This document shows, piece after piece, positions 42,200 to 55,480 of a stretch of DNA of 64,000 nucleotides. The notes beneath the pieces are model-generated. The model was given only the letters and a program-made list of their open reading frames with translations, had not been told where the DNA came from and made no database searches. Position 1 is the stretch's first letter. Each line of letters opens with the position of its first letter. Location: NCBI GenBank assembly GCA_037975125.1, contig CM075857.1, positions 47,993,172-48,057,171 of the forward strand. Reading direction: 5' to 3'. Source of the stretch: Latrodectus hesperus. Taxonomy: Eukaryota > Arthropoda > Arachnida > Araneae > Theridiidae. Made by a program: the position numbers and the translations under genes.

Positions 42200-44195
42200 A
42201 GCGGGTGCAACGGAACGACGTGTTCGATCGTATTCACCTCAGTACACGACTTCACGTATTTACAAGCAAACTTTGCACATAGCATTGACAGATCGCTCAG
42301 CTACAAAACGAACCATAATAGAGCACATTCAGTCTGTAACGCATCATCCAGTGTCTGCGCGTACCATTCGACGCTGTTTTACAGCAGAGTGGTCTGTCCG
42401 CAAAACTTCTATTGCTTCGTCTACCCTTGACGCAGAACCACAGACGTCTCCACCGCCAATGGTGCGATAAAAGAAGGATGTGGACAGCAGAATGGAATAA
42501 AACTGTCTTTCCTGACGAGTTGAGCTTCTGCCCGCTGTCGTAGTGTAAAACAACATAACCAAACCCTGAGAAAATAGATGTGTATATTTTTACTGTCACT
42601 TTAATTTTAAGAGATTTTACTTATTTCCTTTCAAACTAGGCTGTTAAAAAAATAAAGGAAAGGATGTAATACAAGTTTGCACAATGAGACAAGTGTAATA
42701 AAAGAATAAATTTTTCCTTTTGGAATAGATGGGTGGTCTTGAGAAAATTTCAAGAGCGTATGTGTTTTATGATATGTTTTATATGTAAATCTTACCAGTC
42801 TGGATTGAGGAGAAGAGATTTATGACTTATCCCATAGAAGTATAGGATGTACTATAGAACTTTAGAAAACCAATGGTGTAAAGAGGAGGAGCTAAGACGA
42901 GAATTATGAAGAATTAAAAACTGCATCTAAAAAAGGAGAAGATACAGAGAAGCCCGGCACAGAGAAAAGGAGTCTAGGTTTGGAGATTGGAGCAATTGAG
43001 CATAATGAGAAGCTAAAAAGATTTTAGTTGTAAACGGAGTATAACTGCCCTGTCCAGTAGGAGCCCTGTCTCGACTTTCCTGAATGGAGTTGCAGATATC
43101 CGATACATAGATGAGGATAAGAAGAGACGACAAAGTCTGAAGAGAAATAGCAGAGAAAAAGGAGGAAGCTCATCAGGAATGAGCAAGCCAAGAGAGATGT
43201 GAACAGTAAGCCAAGTGAGATGTTGAAATATCAGCGGATGGAAATGGAAGATGTCGAGTGGAGGACGGGAAGTGGATGAGAATAGAGTATTATCGACACC
43301 GGAGAGGGCTGACGCCATTGACGATAGGAGACACCAAAATGCTACTTCTAAAAGGGGTGAGTCTGATCTCTCATTTCATTTCCCATCTGGTCAAATTTAG
43401 TCATGGCATATTACTGTGTAAATGTCATAAAAGAAATATAAAGTTAGAATTCCATCAATTATTTAATAGAGAGTGTTTTGACTGTAAATGTAAATTTCTC
43501 TTTTAAGTTGCTAAAATAAATTATTAAGTTTTATTATGTTTGTTTTGAATTATTATATCTGTCATTCAATTATTAAAAACAAATCTGTGTTTTCTTCGGA
43601 ATTTTTCTAAAATTTCTGAATATTACCCCAACATCCGTTACATCGCGATGGTCACATTCGTGCCTTGAGACACTGTGGAGAGAATTTGCTGAACAGTTGC
43701 GTTATGCACAGCCACACTGGTCCTGCACCGAGTATAGTGGTATGGGGCGATATTGGATATTATTCTCACACTGCTTTAGTATGCATTGCCGGTTCTTCAA
43801 ACAGCCAGCGCTACATCTACGAGGTGTTGGAGCCAGTTGTCCTTTTTAATTTTCAGGGCTTGCCCACATCCATATTTTAACAGGAGAATGCTTGACCACA
43901 CTAGGCACGCATTGTCCAAGGATTCTTCGTTAATCACCAGATTGAATTGCTTCCCTGGCCTGCTTGCTCTCTGGATCTTTCACCGATAAAAACATGTGGT
44001 CCATGATTGCTCAATAATTGACCCAAATTACATCACCAGCTGCCACACCAGAACAACTTTGGCAACACGTGGAAGCTGTTTGGTCTGCTGTACTCCCAAG
44101 AATACATCTAAGGTCTTTTTGAATCATTGCTAAGGCGTGTGGCAGCAAACAAGGGTGGCTGCTCTGGCTACTGATTTTGGCAGAGGCCACACTTA
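42200..44195 (+). pseudogene. Tc1-like (DDE) transposase pseudogene, split
   Basis: The first part (about 42,200-42,535) gives TDRSATKRTIIEHIQSVTHH, PVSARTIRR, then after shifts RQWCDKRRMWTAEWNK and VFPDELSFC, where the first catalytic Asp lies. The frame resumes at 43639 with HRDGHIRALRHCGE, SHTGPAPSIVVWGDIGY, LEPVVLFNFQGLP, QQENA-like residues where the second catalytic Asp would be, IELLPWPACSLDLSPIKNMW (Lys where the third acidic residue is expected) and LWQHVEAAWSA. Several stops interrupt the second part. The missing or altered catalytic positions and the insertion make it nonfunctional. Confidence 0.9.
42536..43633 (+). mobile_element. TG...CA-ended non-coding element, copy 2, nested in Tc1
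   Basis: It starts TGTCGTAGTGTAA and ends TTACCCCAACA. The cleaner end of copy 1, TTACACCACAACA, is an inverted copy of the start with two mismatches in 13 bases. The flanks CCCGC (42531-42535) and TCCGT (43634-43638) look like a 5-bp target duplication differing by two transitions. Removing the 1,098-bp insert plus one flank restores the Tc1 frame exactly, which fixes both ends. Near the 3' end lie AATAAA (about 43,516) and a donor-like GGGGTGAGTCTG (about 43,356). No coding frame is shared with copy 1. TG...CA ends and a 5-bp duplication favour a solo LTR; the 13-bp inverted ends also allow a non-autonomous DNA element. Confidence 0.85.
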
Positions 44196-44455
44196 ACAGA
44201 AGTCTATAAATTTAATAATTTGATACTTGGTCAATATGTTATTTGTAAAATAGATTTTGTTGTGATATCTCTTGTCTTTCTTGGTGAGACAAGTTAGGTG
44301 GCCAGCAGTGTATTTCAACTATCAAGCACATTTATAATTAGATTTGTCATTTGTCAAAAGCATTTAATTACTTGTGTGTCGATAAATTAATATACCATTT
44401 CATTAACAACAAATGCAATTTGCGATTCAGCATGATTCAGCTTTGAGCTGAAAAC

Positions 44456-44501
44456 TTTCTCAAGCATAATAATTGCATTATGAATTATTATGCTTGAGAA
44501 A
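44456..44501. repeat. Short-loop inverted repeat (hairpin)
   Basis: Perfect 19-bp arms (TTTCTCAAGCATAATAATT at 44456-44474 and its complement at 44483-44501) with an 8-base loop. It lies about 150 bp to the right of the Tc1 end and is not one of its terminal repeats. Confidence 0.93.
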
Positions 44502-46795
44502 ATATTGTATATTATATATAAAAATATTATAAACAATTTTAAAGTGAAAAACAGTGTATTGGCTTAATAATTTATAAAAATCAATGAAAACATTATGACA
44601 TGCATTGACCATTGTACATCAAAACTTTGATCGAGAAATCAAAGTAAATGATTATATCTCATAATATTTTTTAATGTATTAAAATATTTAACTTTGAATA
44701 ACATTTAAGTTTAATAGCGAATAATAATGAGTAGATCCTTTGAATGAAATAGTTTCAATCAATGAGGCAATAAATATCAAAATGTTTCTGTTTAGCTCTT
44801 GTTAAAAATCGCAAATAATATTTTTATTTCATATACAAAATATAAGCCTTGTTAATGCTTCGTTAAAATTAAAATATTTTTGAAAATTAATGTAATACTG
44901 ACTTTAAATTCTGCAGTATTCTCACAAATTCATTTTGGAGCATGAAGATTTAATAGACCGCCTTTCATGCGTGCTAATAAAATTGGAAAATGAAAATTTG
45001 CTATCGCAATGTAAATCACCAGTAAAAGACATGTGGTATTAGTTTGATGGAATTTAGTTGCAGTCTCTTATAATTAAAAACCTGAACTGAAAAATGAACA
45101 AGGATTATAAAGTAAACTAAATTAAAAGACTAATAGACAGTAGATTTTGTTTACTCAATAAAATTGTCATTGGTTGTAATGGAACCTTGTGATATTGAAC
45201 ATTGTAAAATGTCTCTTATTAAAACAATGGGTTCATTAAACAAATAGTCAAGCAATGTTGAAATGCAAATTTGTAGTATATGCAAAATGCGTAAACAGAC
45301 ATAACGGAATCGTACATAAAGGTAACATGCTTGTAAATATTTAGGATATTTATACCAAAGTTTTGAAATTTTTGAACTACTGTATTGTCCTTAAATAGAA
45401 TTATGATCAAAATACAACAATAAAACCAACAAAGTTTTAAAATTACATGAATTTGCTTACTGTCTGTACATTTACATTTCTTGTAAATATGAAATTAATT
45501 TTAACTTACAGTGAATAACAAAAATATAATAAAATTAACTTTGATTTAAAATATAAGTGAAGTGTAGTAAGTGGACAAAAACAAAGAACATTTATTTTTA
45601 TTAGATTGATACGTTATAAGTTACATTATTTTTATTAATAAGATGTTTATATTTCATTTTTGTCATCAACAATTTATCTATGTGCATCTAGTGGCTTTGA
45701 ATTGAATACAATTGTCTAGATGTTCGTCAATTTGTCTGCTTCTGCACTAATTTTTAATTCCCGAAAAATGCCTTATAATTGTCTACCATTGAACATTGTC
45801 TTCAGAAACATAGAAAACATTGGAACGAAATTGGATATTTTCCGTAACAACAAGATGCGAAAAACTCTCACAGCTTAGTGAAAGGAATTTTATGGATAGG
45901 ATTTTATATAAGAGTATTCAGATCCAAATTCTCAGCAGAATAATCTTTTTGAAAATCAAAATTCTGCATTACGCAAGTTGAAAACTCTTCAGCACTAATC
46001 TCTGGAAAATGCAATTTGACAGATTTATCGATTAAAATCATTTTGAAATTCGGGAAGCTTTTATTGAATTCATTTCTCAAACGATAATTTCAACGTATTG
46101 AAGAACCGAAGTTAATCAACAGAAAATGTTGACACAATCAACCAAAAATCAATCAAACCTCCCGAGCAACAAGTAGCTCGAAGTCAAAGTCACACGTATT
46201 AATGTATTGTATTGATGAATAGATACTAATGAGAAAATAATTCATTTAGAAACAAAAAAAAAAAACACTAATTTCCAATCAATTGCAATTTTATTCTATA
46301 TTTAATTAAAATTATTTGCGCATGATAATTGAGAGAAATAGATAATAATAATCAGTTTACATACGTGTGGTAAACCACCTTAATAATATCAAACAGTGGT
46401 AAAATTTTTTATTTCAATACTCTCTTTAAAGCTATCATTCATTGAATAACATTTTATAAAAGGAATTTTCATTTATTCAGACCGAAAACTAGTTGACTGT
46501 TTTATTTCTATACAATTAATTAAAATTGGGTTTATCAAATTTTCAATTTTACTCATCCAAATCAATAATGAAAATTACCATATTTTAATTAAATTCAAAT
46601 TATAAGCTGATAGTTTGGAAACTAATTTTATGACATTAGTGAGAATAATAGTTGTAAAAATACTAGAAAAATCGTTTAACATAGAAACATTAAAAATAAA
46701 TTAAATAAATTAATTACTCTGTATTCTTTAATTTAATTTTAAATAATTACTTTAATTTAATTTTAAATTTCTTTAATACAGTGTAAATTAATCTA

Positions 46796-46842
46796 TATTT
46801 ATTTGAGCAAAATTGAATCCATCAATTTTGCTCAAATAAATA
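46796..46842. repeat. Short-loop inverted repeat (hairpin)
   Basis: Perfect 21-bp arms (TATTTATTTGAGCAAAATTG at the start) with a loop of only 5 bases (ATCCA). It is the tightest hairpin in the window. No transposon termini or target duplication seen. Confidence 0.95.
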
Positions 46843-48750
46843 AAAGAGGAAAACAAGAGATTTAACAAGAGATTAAATAGCGTATATTAAAAGAATAAAA
46901 AACATTTTTGAGTATAGATATTTATTCTTTAATATTCCTCATATATACTTAAGATATAGTACATATTTTTTTTATTTTATAACGATTTATATTGTTTTTA
47001 CATAAAGGTTAGATTTAAATAATGACATCATTATTTTAAATTTAAAATATATGATGTTATGAATAATGGGGAAAACTTTCAAAATAACCAACGAAGAAAG
47101 AAAATGGATTATGCTTTATTCTAAGGAGGATTCCATTAAAATGAGAGTGCCGATTTTTTTCCACTAACTCTTGGTATGGAGTATGCACGCATTTTTTATA
47201 AATAATGTGCTGATTTTTAATCAGGGAAATGTTTTGCATTTTAATTGCGTATAAATAAAATGTAGATGCAAATTATAGCTGACTAAAAAATCTTAAATAA
47301 AGCAAAGTAAAAGCTGAAATTTGAAAATAAGAATGTAATCTTTTTGTGTATCTGTTAATATAAAGAAAAATGTTTAAAAATCACAATATTATAATTTTAC
47401 TTTTTCGTAAATACATAATAATTAATGAAATTTATTTTCATTTTTTCCCCCAAATGTTAGTTCCGCAAATAAAGAGAACAAGAACACTTTCGGAAAAAAT
47501 ATAATTCCAGCTTAAAATTTGCTAAGACTCTGAATATACAATATTATTTTAATTTTTGGGAATGTTTAAAAAGTTTTTTCTATTCAATTGATCGCTTTAT
47601 GTATGAAGAGTTAATCTTTATCCATATATATCTTACATTAAATTAAATATATTGTTATTATTAGAATGAGATAATTAATCTGAAATATAATAATTTTGGA
47701 ATATGAAAACTTCAAAAAATTGCATAAGATAAGCATTTTAAACTTTAATTGAAATTATATAATTTTTGAATAGCATTTTTCATTTTTATTTAATTTGTAA
47801 ATAACAAAAGATGATAACACCAAAAATAAAATTTATTTTCCATTTGTGAAAATAAATTTAACACTTTGAAATCCTGACACTTGAAAATTTTATAGGATGA
47901 GTGCATCACAGAAATAGATGAAAGAAATCCCCGGATGGAAAAAATGATAAAATATCTATCATTCTTTCAAATTCAAGCACGCTCTTATTTAAGAAAAAAT
48001 GGAATGCAAAATGAAAAAGCAAAAATAAGAAACTTGTTACATTTGAGTGGTTCCATGGAAGGCTGTTTTTCCTAAAAATATAACATTTTTATTTATATTT
48101 TTCAGTGCAGTTGGTATTTTTAGAAACATTTTATTAAATTTTATAAGATTATACAGTTATATGAAAATTCCAATTTCTTATAACTTTATAACCCTTTAGA
48201 AACAAATATTTTTATGTTATTAATACGTAAATGAAATTTCTTTCTTCTTCCATTTGTAAGATTAACTTCATTAAAGATAAAACAGTAATTTTTCCATTTG
48301 TAAAATTCCGTTTACATTAATTAAAAAATATTTCATTAATTAAGCTGCATAGCGGAATAACAATACCTTGTAAATGAAGATATTTAGAAGTTTTATCGCA
48401 CTTGTTAGCTTCTGTACCTTTTCTAAGAAAATCAAAATTTGTAATTTATTTTGTATTACAATAGAATCAAACATAAATAATGCAAGTTTATAAATGAAAG
48501 CAATTTTTACATTGAACTTTTTATTTACAGAGAACATTTTTTAGCTTTCATTTTTGAAATAAGGTTTTTTATTGTCAATATATCATGCATGATATAATAA
48601 TCATATAATCATGCATAATATAATAATAAATGTTATATATTTTTCTCAAATGTAAATAAATATACCGAAAAGTCAATTTGAATTTTTATTTATTTTAAAG
48701 AAAACTATTATTTTAAAACTGATTGAAGTATGTACGAAATAATTGGAAAG

Positions 48751-48928
48751 TATCAAATGATATGCAGCTTACATATTATATCAACTGATATACAGCTTAC
48801 ATATTATATCAACTGATATACACTTACATATTATATCAATGGATATGCAGCTTACATATTATATCAACTGATATACAGCTTACATGTTATATCACTGATA
48901 TTTGCTTTTTCGATATACAGCTTACATA
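48751..48928. repeat. 28-bp minisatellite
   Basis: About six units of consensus GATATACAGCTTACATATTA plus TATCAACT stand head-to-tail, with small variants (GATATGCAGC, CAATGG for CAACTG, a shortened unit missing GC, and a degenerate last unit). Each unit contains the small inverted repeat ATATCA-AC-TGATAT spanning the unit junction. There are no unique spacers between units, so it is not a CRISPR array. Confidence 0.92.
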
Positions 48929-49072
48929 GTCTGAAGAAATTTTTAATTAAAAGTAATTTGAATTATAATTGGATTGGATTAAGTATTAAACTTTACTATT
49001 TGTTCTGGTCAATTTAATATAATTGTAACCAAGCTCATATATTTATTTTTACAATAAAATATATAAAATAAA
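48929..49072. other. Short AT-rich spacer
   Basis: Nothing recognised between the minisatellite and the following (TA)n array. Confidence 0.5.

Positions 49073-49159
<87 letters not shown>
49073..49159. repeat. (TA)n microsatellite
   Basis: About 87 bases of pure alternating TA. Confidence 0.97.
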
Positions 49160-49162
<3 letters not shown>

Positions 49163-52100
49163 TAAAAATCTAAGTTAACAAACTGAAATAAATGACACAT
49201 AGTGAAACAATTTCGTGTTATTTTTTTATTTCGCTGAAAAGGAAAAGGATTTATTTGTTCACTTAAGAGATGATTCTCGATTAAATATTTAATAATTACT
49301 TTCCTTAACAGATAACCTTAAATGATACTTAAGACTTTAACGATAGATATATTCAAACTTAAAATTTGATATGATGTTTAAGAGAAGGGGATTATTTTCA
49401 AGTAATATAAAAATCATAAGATTTTTCAATATATTTCTCTATAATTAATTACAGAATAGGTTTGCAAATAGTAAAAATCAAATGTAACCAAAAATCAAAA
49501 ACAATTAAAAATATTTTTGGTAATATGTTTGTTTAACTGCTTGCAGGGTAGGTATAATATTGTTTTCTAATATAGACATACACAAGTCTTAAAAACTGTT
49601 TTTACATAAAATGTTTAAAATCTTCAAGTAAGTATGTAACGGAATACAGTGCATTGAATTTATAACAGATTGTAATATTATTCTCAATAAGCAAACAATC
49701 ACAACTTACTGAGTATTTATAATTTTTGGTAATAAAATACATAAAATATATATTGGTGATAGAAATTGGAGAGTATTAATAACAGATATCCATATTTTCT
49801 TTTTATAAAAAGTCTTAAATCGTCTAACATGACTTACAATTTAAATATCTGAATGAAATGGAATTTTTATTTAAAAGAATAACCATATGTGTCATTATTA
49901 TTTTTAGAGACGTAAAAATAATTAATTACATTGAAAAATATTGGAAACAGGGAAGATTTAAACTTTTTTTTAAAAAAAATTAAATATTATTTTTGACAGA
50001 ATTGTTTTGAACTTGCTTTTACGTAAAATTTTTATTAATAACAGTCTAAAATATATTAGTAGTTTTATTTATGTGTAGTTTTCAATTAGTAGTTTTCACA
50101 GTGAAATTAATTTAAATTTTGTAATTCAAATGAATTAATTTTAAACTTTTTATAAGTGATTAACCATACTTTTCAAATAAATAATGTATTGTATAGGGTA
50201 ACGAGTGGTACATCATCTCAAGAAGATAACATAATATACCAGTAATATTACCTATATAGTAACAAAGGGGTTTAAAAGATTAATAGCAATCAAGTTGTAT
50301 TGGATTAAATTAGCATACATTTATTTCCTTAATGTAAATAAACAAGAAAATCTTAAATTATTTGGCAATATTTTCTTTTTATTTTATTTATTTTTTATAA
50401 AATAAAAAGTTCTAAAATAAAAAATTGTTTTTTTAAACAATGAAGTCGGTATATTGTTTAAAAAACATTTTAGAAATTTGTTTATTTCTTATTAATTTAA
50501 TAATAATTTAATAAATTTAATTTAAGGATTCATGAAAGATTTTAAACAAATATTTGAATAGATGTTTAAACAAATATTTTTGAAAAAAACTGGACTTAAA
50601 TTATTCATATGAGATTTAAACTCCTTTAACTTACTAAAAACTATTTATAGAAAATTTTTTTATTCCAATAAATTGTCATTATAGTACCAATTTTTTTCTG
50701 TTATCATAGTTTATTTTACGATTTATTGAAATCTATGATGATTTACAAATTGTAACAGAAGAAAAAGGATGAACTACACCAATGTACAGATAAAATTGCG
50801 CTCACAAAATAGATATAATGATGCAAATAATAAATTTTCAGTTTCTTGATATATTTCAGTTATTATTATTTTAGTTTTAATTTACTGAGTAACTTGGAAA
50901 ACCTAATCTTAAATATTGTGTAAAAAATCATTTTACTTGGCAAAATGTAGTGAAAAATGTTAACAAAACTTTCATTGTTATTAATGTAGAGAAAATAAGC
51001 GTTGTAAATGTCAGGGATAAATATATCATATTACATGTAATAAAAATTTTAACTAAAAAATAAACAGTTGTTCTTTGCTTACTCAGACAATAGGATTAAA
51101 AAAAAGTCATACATTTATTTAACGTTATATATCATTAAGATATATTATTTTAACTAAAAATGATAAACTCTATAATATGCGAGTAGAATATATTTAAAAA
51201 ATTGATAATTTGTGAATTGAACTAGAACTTACAATATTAATTAACATTTAAATATACAAACTACATTTAAATATCTTGTTATTCTTAAATAGAAAAGGCA
51301 AATTTATTTACTTTAAGTAAATAAAAAATTCTCAATATTAAATTCATTTACTATGTTGCAATAAATAATTTTTTATAGTGACACTTTTGTATTCTTCATA
51401 CATTCGTATACATTTAACTTACCAAATAAAGGATTAGTATTCACTAAGGTTTTTAAATAAAAGTAGAGAAAGAGAGAGTAATTTATAAAGCAGAAACGTT
51501 TAATCTACGCCCATAAAACTTTATTTGAAACCTTTTAAAATTGAGTTTATAATTGATCTTGTTTTAAAACTATTCTGAAATAAAGCTAAATAAAGTTTAA
51601 ATTATTATATTGTTACTAATTAATCTGCATCCATAAACTAGCCATCTTTTAAAATAAAACTATATCCTTTTGTGAATAAAATGTAGAAAACAATCCTAAT
51701 TTTAAGCAGAAAAATTTAGCTTAGTTTAGGAAATTATTATTTCTTTAAAATATAATATTAAATTAATTGAACGAATTTTTCAATACAATGTATGTGCTTT
51801 TTTGCTAATATACATTATTATTTCTTAATTAAACATCATTTTTTTGGAATCGTTTTAAAATTTCCCTCATAATAAGGAGTGGCATTCTCGATTAGTATAA
51901 CTGGCTTAGTGAAAATATCTTAAATAGAATAATTCAAATTCCCATTGTAAGATTTAAAAGAAAACTGAAATAATAACTCATTTTCATGGTATTTGAAGAA
52001 AATTAAATACGCGTTTACAAAATATCTCGCATTTCATAGTACTTTAGTACCAAGTAAATTTACTTTAAGAGAAAAATATAAAAACTCGATCTGCCTTGAA

Positions 52101-52199
52101 TTTAAAATATACCTATTAGTTAAACAATGAATAAATGAATAAAATATAACACCACCTTTAACACGGACACACACACATTTAACCATACACATGCACACG

Positions 52200-52200
<1 letters not shown>
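49160..52200. other. AT-rich spacer
   Basis: No gene, RNA or transposon end recognised. Just before the next TA array there is a short CA-rich patch (about 52,165-52,200). Confidence 0.6.

Positions 52201-52201
<1 letters not shown>

Positions 52202-52234
<33 letters not shown>
52202..52234. repeat. (TA)n microsatellite
   Basis: About 33 bases of TA following a short CA-rich patch. Confidence 0.95.
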
Positions 52235-52237
<3 letters not shown>

Positions 52238-53694
52238 GGTATAATATCTATTCTATAATTTAACATTGCAGATATTTTTCTATAAGCCTCAAGAAGAAAG
52301 TAGGGCATTGAGTAATATTTTGAGCAATTATTTATTTAAATTATACAAACAGAGTTGATATGTCATTGCGAATATCAATAAAAGTAAAATTTAAAAATTC
52401 GTATCGAAAAAATATTTTACTGATCAAAAGTTTGCAAATAAAAAGGTAGTCCTAAAGCTTTTGTTTTGCAGGGTGTAATATCAATGCAGAAAGATACAAG
52501 AGAAGTATCGCTGACGATTAGTTTCTATTGAAATAGTAGGCTTAGTTTCCCATGAGCAAAACATATGGAAATTTAAATAAACAAATTATGTTTTACTTTT
52601 ATTAAAACTTTTAACATAGTTGATTTTGTCAATAGTAACATTCAGTGGCAAATTTAAATAATATGCAACATTCTGACATTCAAACTGATAGTTAAAATAT
52701 AAGTATTTTAGCAGCCCATATCAATATTAATGAAAATCAGGTCAATTATAAAAATATAGTTCCATTTAAGATCTTTTTATGAAGAGTCATGATCATTATA
52801 AAACATGACTAAAATTTCCTTGTTAAACTGCAGTAAAATAAGAATACCGATAGTAATTTAAAACTAATTCAACATATTATAAGATTATCGGAAAAACAAA
52901 CTGAAGAACATTTACTTGTGAAATACATATTAAATTTTCTTATAAAATAGAAAACTTTTAAACTTATAATTCAGATTACGTAAAAAAGCTCAAAAATCTG
53001 CATTTAACAATGAGCAAGCAATATATAAATATATATTCATATATTTATTATTTATTTATTAATGTATATAAAATTATTTATAAAATAAGAAACATGTTCT
53101 TGATAACATTCTTTAATTTAATTATGGTAAGAAAAAGGAAATGAAGAGCAACATTTTTATGCTTTAAAAACGTATAGAAATTCCACATAAAAAATCTGTC
53201 TACACAGTAAAAAATATAGTATTTGTAATTATATCTTTGATTTATTATAATGTATTTAAAAATATATACTGTGAGAAATAAATTAAGCAACCAGTGATAT
53301 CAGACATATCATCAATTGTCTTATTTGATTTAGTAGGCTTTCTGAGAAAACCATTTATAATTGCAAATTTTGTATGTATTTAAGTAAAGCATTGTGGCTG
53401 AAGTGTATAGTTTATACAATTATCTCTATAATATTATTACTCTATTTACACAATTATTTTAAATTTTGGAAATAAAAATTTGCAAAAGTAAAATAATGGC
53501 ATACTACAATCTGAAGAAAAGTTTTTATATAAATTAATATTTTGTAATAATTTATTGGGATCTACTTGCTTACTACTTTGAAAAACTCTTGGAACATTTT
53601 CATAAATGAAAAGTAAATTGATTATTTTATATTATAACTATATATATTATAGTTTCTGTTTTATTAATGAATATATGTGCATAAATAAAGCTGT
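52235..53694. other. AT-rich spacer
   Basis: Nothing recognised. Open frames here are short and AT-biased. Confidence 0.6.
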
Positions 53695-53909
<215 letters not shown>

Positions 53910-55480
53910 TAATGAGAAAAAATGTAATTTCATTCAACAAATTTATTGATAAAACATTTTCTAACTATAAATGTTTCATATAGACAAATGGATATCATTA
54001 TTATTTAAGAGATTTTGCTCTAACTCTTATACGAACTCTGCAATTTTTAACTTTCTGTGTGTTATTATCTTTTTTATAAAATATTCCGGTATTTTCTTAA
54101 AGATAATTTTTATCCTATTACACTTCTTTGAAATTTCTATTATATGTATATTTCAAGTTTAATGAAATTATATGAATCTCCGCTCTTCTTTAGGTCTTGA
54201 TACAGTCACTTGAATCTAATAGACCGATAAAAGGAAATTAGATTTTTTACTTATTCCTGTTCAGAAAGAAAATTGAAAATAAATTCAAGCCAAAAAGTCA
54301 GTAAAAGAGAAAATAGACAAGGATATTATTTCTTCAAATTCAGTTACATTTTTATTTTTGAGCAAATTCGTAATTGAAAAGTATTAGAATAGTATTAAAT
54401 TTGCTGCAAATCTATTATAGAAAATAATAACTTGGAATCTATTATTCAGTTTAAGCGTTTATAGTGTACGGTTTTGAAACTTTTATAAAATGTAATGCTT
54501 TGAATTTAATATTTAACTAAAAATCAATTTACGAAATAGATAAAAAAATCTTAGTAAAACAAGGATTCAAGTTAATTGAAAAATCTTGCTATAAAATAAA
54601 AATAAAATGTACAACGCATTTTATATTGATTAATTTTTGCATTCTTAATATTCAAAACTTTTAACTGAAATGTGAATTAATTATGCACAAAATGAATTAA
54701 ATAATACTTGTTTTCATCTTTTTTAATGAATTCAATTTTCAAAGATGAAAATATTTTCCATATTTGCGAGCTTATAATGCAAAGTATTACTATTTTCTTG
54801 ATTTTTTGAATTGATTGGAATAAATATGTTAAAGGTTTAATTTGCCAAATTGTAAAAAATACATACTCTTGTTTCATTGGAAACATTTTAGTTTATATAT
54901 AATACTACTTTCCTTTTGTAAAGACTATATACTCCGAACACATCAAAAAGATAGCCACACGCATAGTCATCTTCAGCTCACCCCATGAATACGACACTAC
55001 TCGAACAACCAACTTGTTTCATTAAAGAAAAGAACCTATCTTGTAATATTGAGCTTAAATTTTAAAAAAAGTTTATTGGTTGATGATTATAACTTTTTTA
55101 ATAAGATATATAAGATTTTACTTTAGTGAAATAATTCAAATGAATAGTTAGATTTTTTATAACACTGAGACATTATTTCTAAATTAGGAATGAACTATTC
55201 AAAAACAAGCTGTAGTTTTAAGAATTATCAATTCTGAATGAGAGATCCAAAAGTGTGTGTTATCTTTCCCAAACTCGCATACAGAGTGATCATAATGATG
55301 CCTTTCATATTTAATTTGCATCATTATAAATTCTAAATGAGACTGTTTAACAAAAAAAGTACCAAAAATCTAAGACCTGCAATTTATAGTGATATCCTTG
55401 TGAATTACTTGTTTTCAGAATAAAATATATCGACATCTTTATAATCATTATCAAGTATCTTACGTTCAAAATTTGGAATC
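53910..55480. other. AT-rich spacer
   Basis: No gene recognised. Base composition becomes less AT-rich from about 54,930 towards the retrotransposon remnant. Confidence 0.5.

Larger units (their letters stand above)
42180..44310 (+). mobile_element. Tc1-like DNA transposon, 5'-truncated and interrupted by a nested element
   Basis: The right end is clear. GGTGAGACAAGTTAGGTGGC then CAGCAGTG at 44310 is a Tc1-type terminal inverted repeat, and TA follows. No matching left repeat is found near 42,180, where similarity simply begins inside the transposase N-terminal region, so the left end is lost. The coding sequence is split by a 1.1-kb insertion (42536-43633). This is a different Tc1 lineage from the one at 4.3 kb: the terminal repeats differ and it lies in the opposite orientation. 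Confidence 0.9.
44313..48750. other. AT-rich spacer with two strong hairpins
   Basis: No gene recognised. The hairpins at 44456-44501 and 46796-46842 are listed separately. A 24-base tandem duplication based on CTTTAATTTAATTTTAAAT lies at about 46,726-46,771. The patch at 45,700-46,190 is less AT-rich but has no frame or motif I can identify. Confidence 0.55.

Noticed and set aside
48751..48928. Regular 28-bp repeats resembling a CRISPR array
   Set aside because: Units are directly adjacent with no unique spacers, and the DNA is eukaryotic; it is a minisatellite.
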